Source of the DNA: Polytrichum commune
Lineage: Eukaryota; Streptophyta; Polytrichopsida; Polytrichales; Polytrichaceae
NCBI GenBank assembly: GCA_950295325.1
Contig: OX485805.1
Location: 25,037,501-25,097,500 of the forward strand
DNA: 60,000 nt
Reading direction: 5' to 3'
This document shows, piece by piece, positions 58,381 through 60,000 of this stretch. Positions within the stretch are counted from its first letter, which is position 1, and every line of letters starts with the position of its first letter. The notes under the pieces were generated by a model that saw only the letters and a list, made by a program, of their open reading frames with translations, had not been told where the DNA came from and made no database searches. The position numbers were made by a program, and so were the translations under genes.

Positions 58381-58757
58381 TTAAGGTAGATTGTCTTAAA
58401 TCATTACTTTTTCCGACTAGCCCATTTCTCTAGGATATGAAACATGCAATTAGTATGAGGTGGTTAGCAAATCCAAATCGAGCCACTTTCCTTGGAATGT
58501 TTTGAGCTTATATGAATATCTTATTCATTATTGAAGTGAAGATTCTCATTCTCACTAAATGATCATATAGGTCCCCCTTCCCCAATTATGTTGACTATTG
58601 AGCGTAGAAAGGTTATCATATTTTGAGCATGTAGTCCAATCTCTATTAAAGATATGTCTATTTGGTTATTATTCTTGGAGCCACACCAAACCACACACCA
58701 CTAAAACATAAGTATCCTATGAAGAATAGTCACCAAAATTAGGTGCATCTACCTTAA
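58381..58757 (+). mobile_element. AAGGTAGAT-family MITE, reference copy, 377 bp
   Basis: The ends TTAAGGTAGAT and ATCTACCTTAA are inverted, with looser pairing for another ~20 bp. The internal order of blocks is ATATGAAACATGCAATTAGT, TATGAATATCTTATTCATTA, ATAGGTCCCCCTTCCCC, TTTTGAGCATGTAGTCCAAT, TATTCTTGGAGCCACACC, ACACACCACTAAAACATAAG. About eleven copies or fragments of this family are in the window, which makes it the commonest repeat. No coding frame. Confidence 0.8.
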
Positions 58758-58904
58758 GGTATGTGGCCATATTGTGGACACTTCCAACTCCACATATAAT
58801 TTTGATAGTTGGGTCCAATCACGAATTGTCTCGTACAATTAGCAATTACAATGAAGCACAAAGATCATCCTTTCAAGTGTCGTTGGAATTGGAGTTGAGA
58901 TGCA

Positions 58905-59085
58905 GAAGTCGTAAGAGGTCAAAAGTAAAAATTGTCTCTCTTTGAAGTGATCATAGAGGCCCTCTCAATTGTGTTCACTTTTAAACCTAAAATGGTGTTT
59001 GATATGATTACATAGTCCAATCTCATTGTAACACGTGTTAATTTGGTGTCTGATTAAGAGTGACCACATAAGCCTTACATATTTT
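58905..59085 (+). repeat. AAGGTAGAT-family fragment
   Basis: It has TCATAGAGGCCCTCTCAATT, GTGTTCACTTTTAAACC, ATAGTCCAATCTCATTGTAA, CACGTGTTAATTTGGTGTC and TGATTAAGAGTGACCACATA. The segment naming the ATATAGGTG block has collapsed into the GGTGTC block by an internal deletion. Confidence 0.65.
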
Positions 59086-59583
59086 ACTGCACATCTTACT
59101 CCACAGTTCAGCAATTCCTTTGAGTTTCTGCAAGTTGAGCCGATACATTCTGCTCCAACCAACTTTGAGTACTGTCAAATGTGTACCTGATTCAGATAAA
59201 TGACTTTATGGACTCTCTTACTAATCAGGATATGCTTTCAGTATGTACATTTCCATTCATTTAGAAAAATATGACAATCATAACTTGCAGGCTCCATGCC
59301 AACTAGGAGACATGTGAGAATGGAAAGTCTTTAGTAGGCATTCAGGATTTACAGGAAAATGACTTGCACATGAAGAAAATGCTTTCTACCGTGCAGATAA
59401 CAGTACCCCTCAAAGGATATGAAGGAAAATTCAATAGGTCATTTTGTTCTCCACTAAAGTAATCTAAAACTGTAACCTCATCTTAAAGTTTGTATCTTCC
59501 ACTGCACTCAGACTGTACCACCCAGTGGATCCACTAAATTTTCATAAACCACATGTCCATCAATGTTCCGGCAGTCCTGCAAA

Positions 59584-59661
59584 CCAAATCCACAAAGAGT
59601 AATCGCTCTCCCCTCGAAATACCCTCCAAGCTATTCTGCTAATCTTTCTTTGTGGATTTGG
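59584..59661. repeat. 14-bp perfect inverted repeat, 50-nt loop
   Basis: CCAAATCCACAAAG (59584-59597) and CTTTGTGGATTTGG (59648-59661) are exact inverses. The spot is within the likely 3' UTR of the minus-strand edge gene and could form a stem in its mRNA. The function is unknown. Confidence 0.6.
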
Positions 59662-59918
59662 AAAACTTATTGTGCAGGGCAACTGCGCACAAAAGAAGGC
59701 AAAGACTTTATGTCAGATTTTAACTCAAGATAGATCAGTAATTTGTGCACATTGTATACTACACTATATCTTGGCTGGATACATAGCAATGTGAACTGAA
59801 GAAAGTAGCCAAAGAATCAAACACTGAACCTGAAGCTCACGTGATGAGGTCATACTTGCTCTGACATTTTTGTGTGACATGAAAAAAAACCATCCTGATT
59901 AGTCAATAACTGGATGTC

Positions 59919-59987
59919 CTAATCATCATCGTCTTCATCGTCACCACCACCATGGTTGATCTTCTGAGCTCGATACATTTCAGCAAC
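59919..59987 (-). CDS. Last exon of an unidentified acidic-tailed protein (partial)
   Basis: On the minus strand a likely acceptor (ATCATAG|GTT, AG at 59989-59988) opens 22 codons reading VAEMYRAQKINHGGGDDEDD, then DD and a TAG stop (59921-59919). The in-frame TAG just upstream of the exon fits a splice acceptor rather than a continuing frame. The tail is a short helix-like segment, three glycines and a run of acidic residues, typical of the end of many nuclear or ribosome-associated proteins. I do not recognise the family. The rest of the gene lies beyond 60000, and it converges with Argonaute. It might instead be chance, as only one exon is visible. Confidence 0.5.
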   Translation of the reverse strand, partial: VAEMYRAQKINHGGGDDEDDDD

Positions 59988-60000
59988 CTATGATCATCCA

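Overview
This is nuclear DNA of a land plant. The genes have many small exons with GT-AG introns and moderate AT-rich intergenic space, and the protein families are plant types: an AMY-type alpha-amylase with a plastid-like leader and an AGO4-clade Argonaute. A complete gene for the ciliary transport protein IFT52 narrows the source to a lineage with flagellated sperm. Seed-free plants (bryophyte, lycophyte or fern) fit best; a cycad or Ginkgo is possible, and a flowering plant or conifer is very unlikely. I cannot name the species.

Five complete genes and one partial gene can be assembled exon by exon, and every splice phase closes: alpha-amylase (+, 5134-8358, 5 exons, 543 aa); clathrin light chain (-, 12945-9013, 5 exons, 263 aa); IFT52 (+, 14901-23964, 13 exons, 468 aa); a SURP/RS/CCCH zinc-finger RNA-processing protein (+, 28914-34339, 6 exons, 1196 aa); an AGO4-like Argonaute (+, 46255-57381, 22 exons, 963 aa); and the last exon of an unidentified acidic-tailed protein (-, 59919-59987) running off the right edge. 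Amylase and clathrin light chain converge, clathrin light chain and IFT52 diverge, and Argonaute converges with the edge gene. The neighbours share no pathway, as is usual in plants.

The rest is dominated by short non-coding mobile elements and their remains. At least ten families recur: two 158-bp copies with TTA/TTA or near-TTA target duplications, a 500-bp Tourist-like element with a TAA duplication, a TGTCCGGG-ended family, a GAGCATCTCC-ended pair, foldback elements, and a ~375-bp AAGGTAGAT-ended family with about eleven copies or fragments. Many sit in introns; the Argonaute gene alone carries eight. Local tandem duplications add to this in the amylase leader, the clathrin light chain 5' end, 26.8-27.8 kb, and the Argonaute leader and first intron.

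No wholly new system is evident. The most notable points are the GC-AG first intron of the Argonaute gene, followed by decayed tandem copies of the same exon end with a GT; the tandemly duplicated clathrin light chain start, which leaves a five-codon upstream ORF; the SURP+RS+CCCH+SCAF-like tail architecture; and the shared positions of long C/G runs inside repeat copies.
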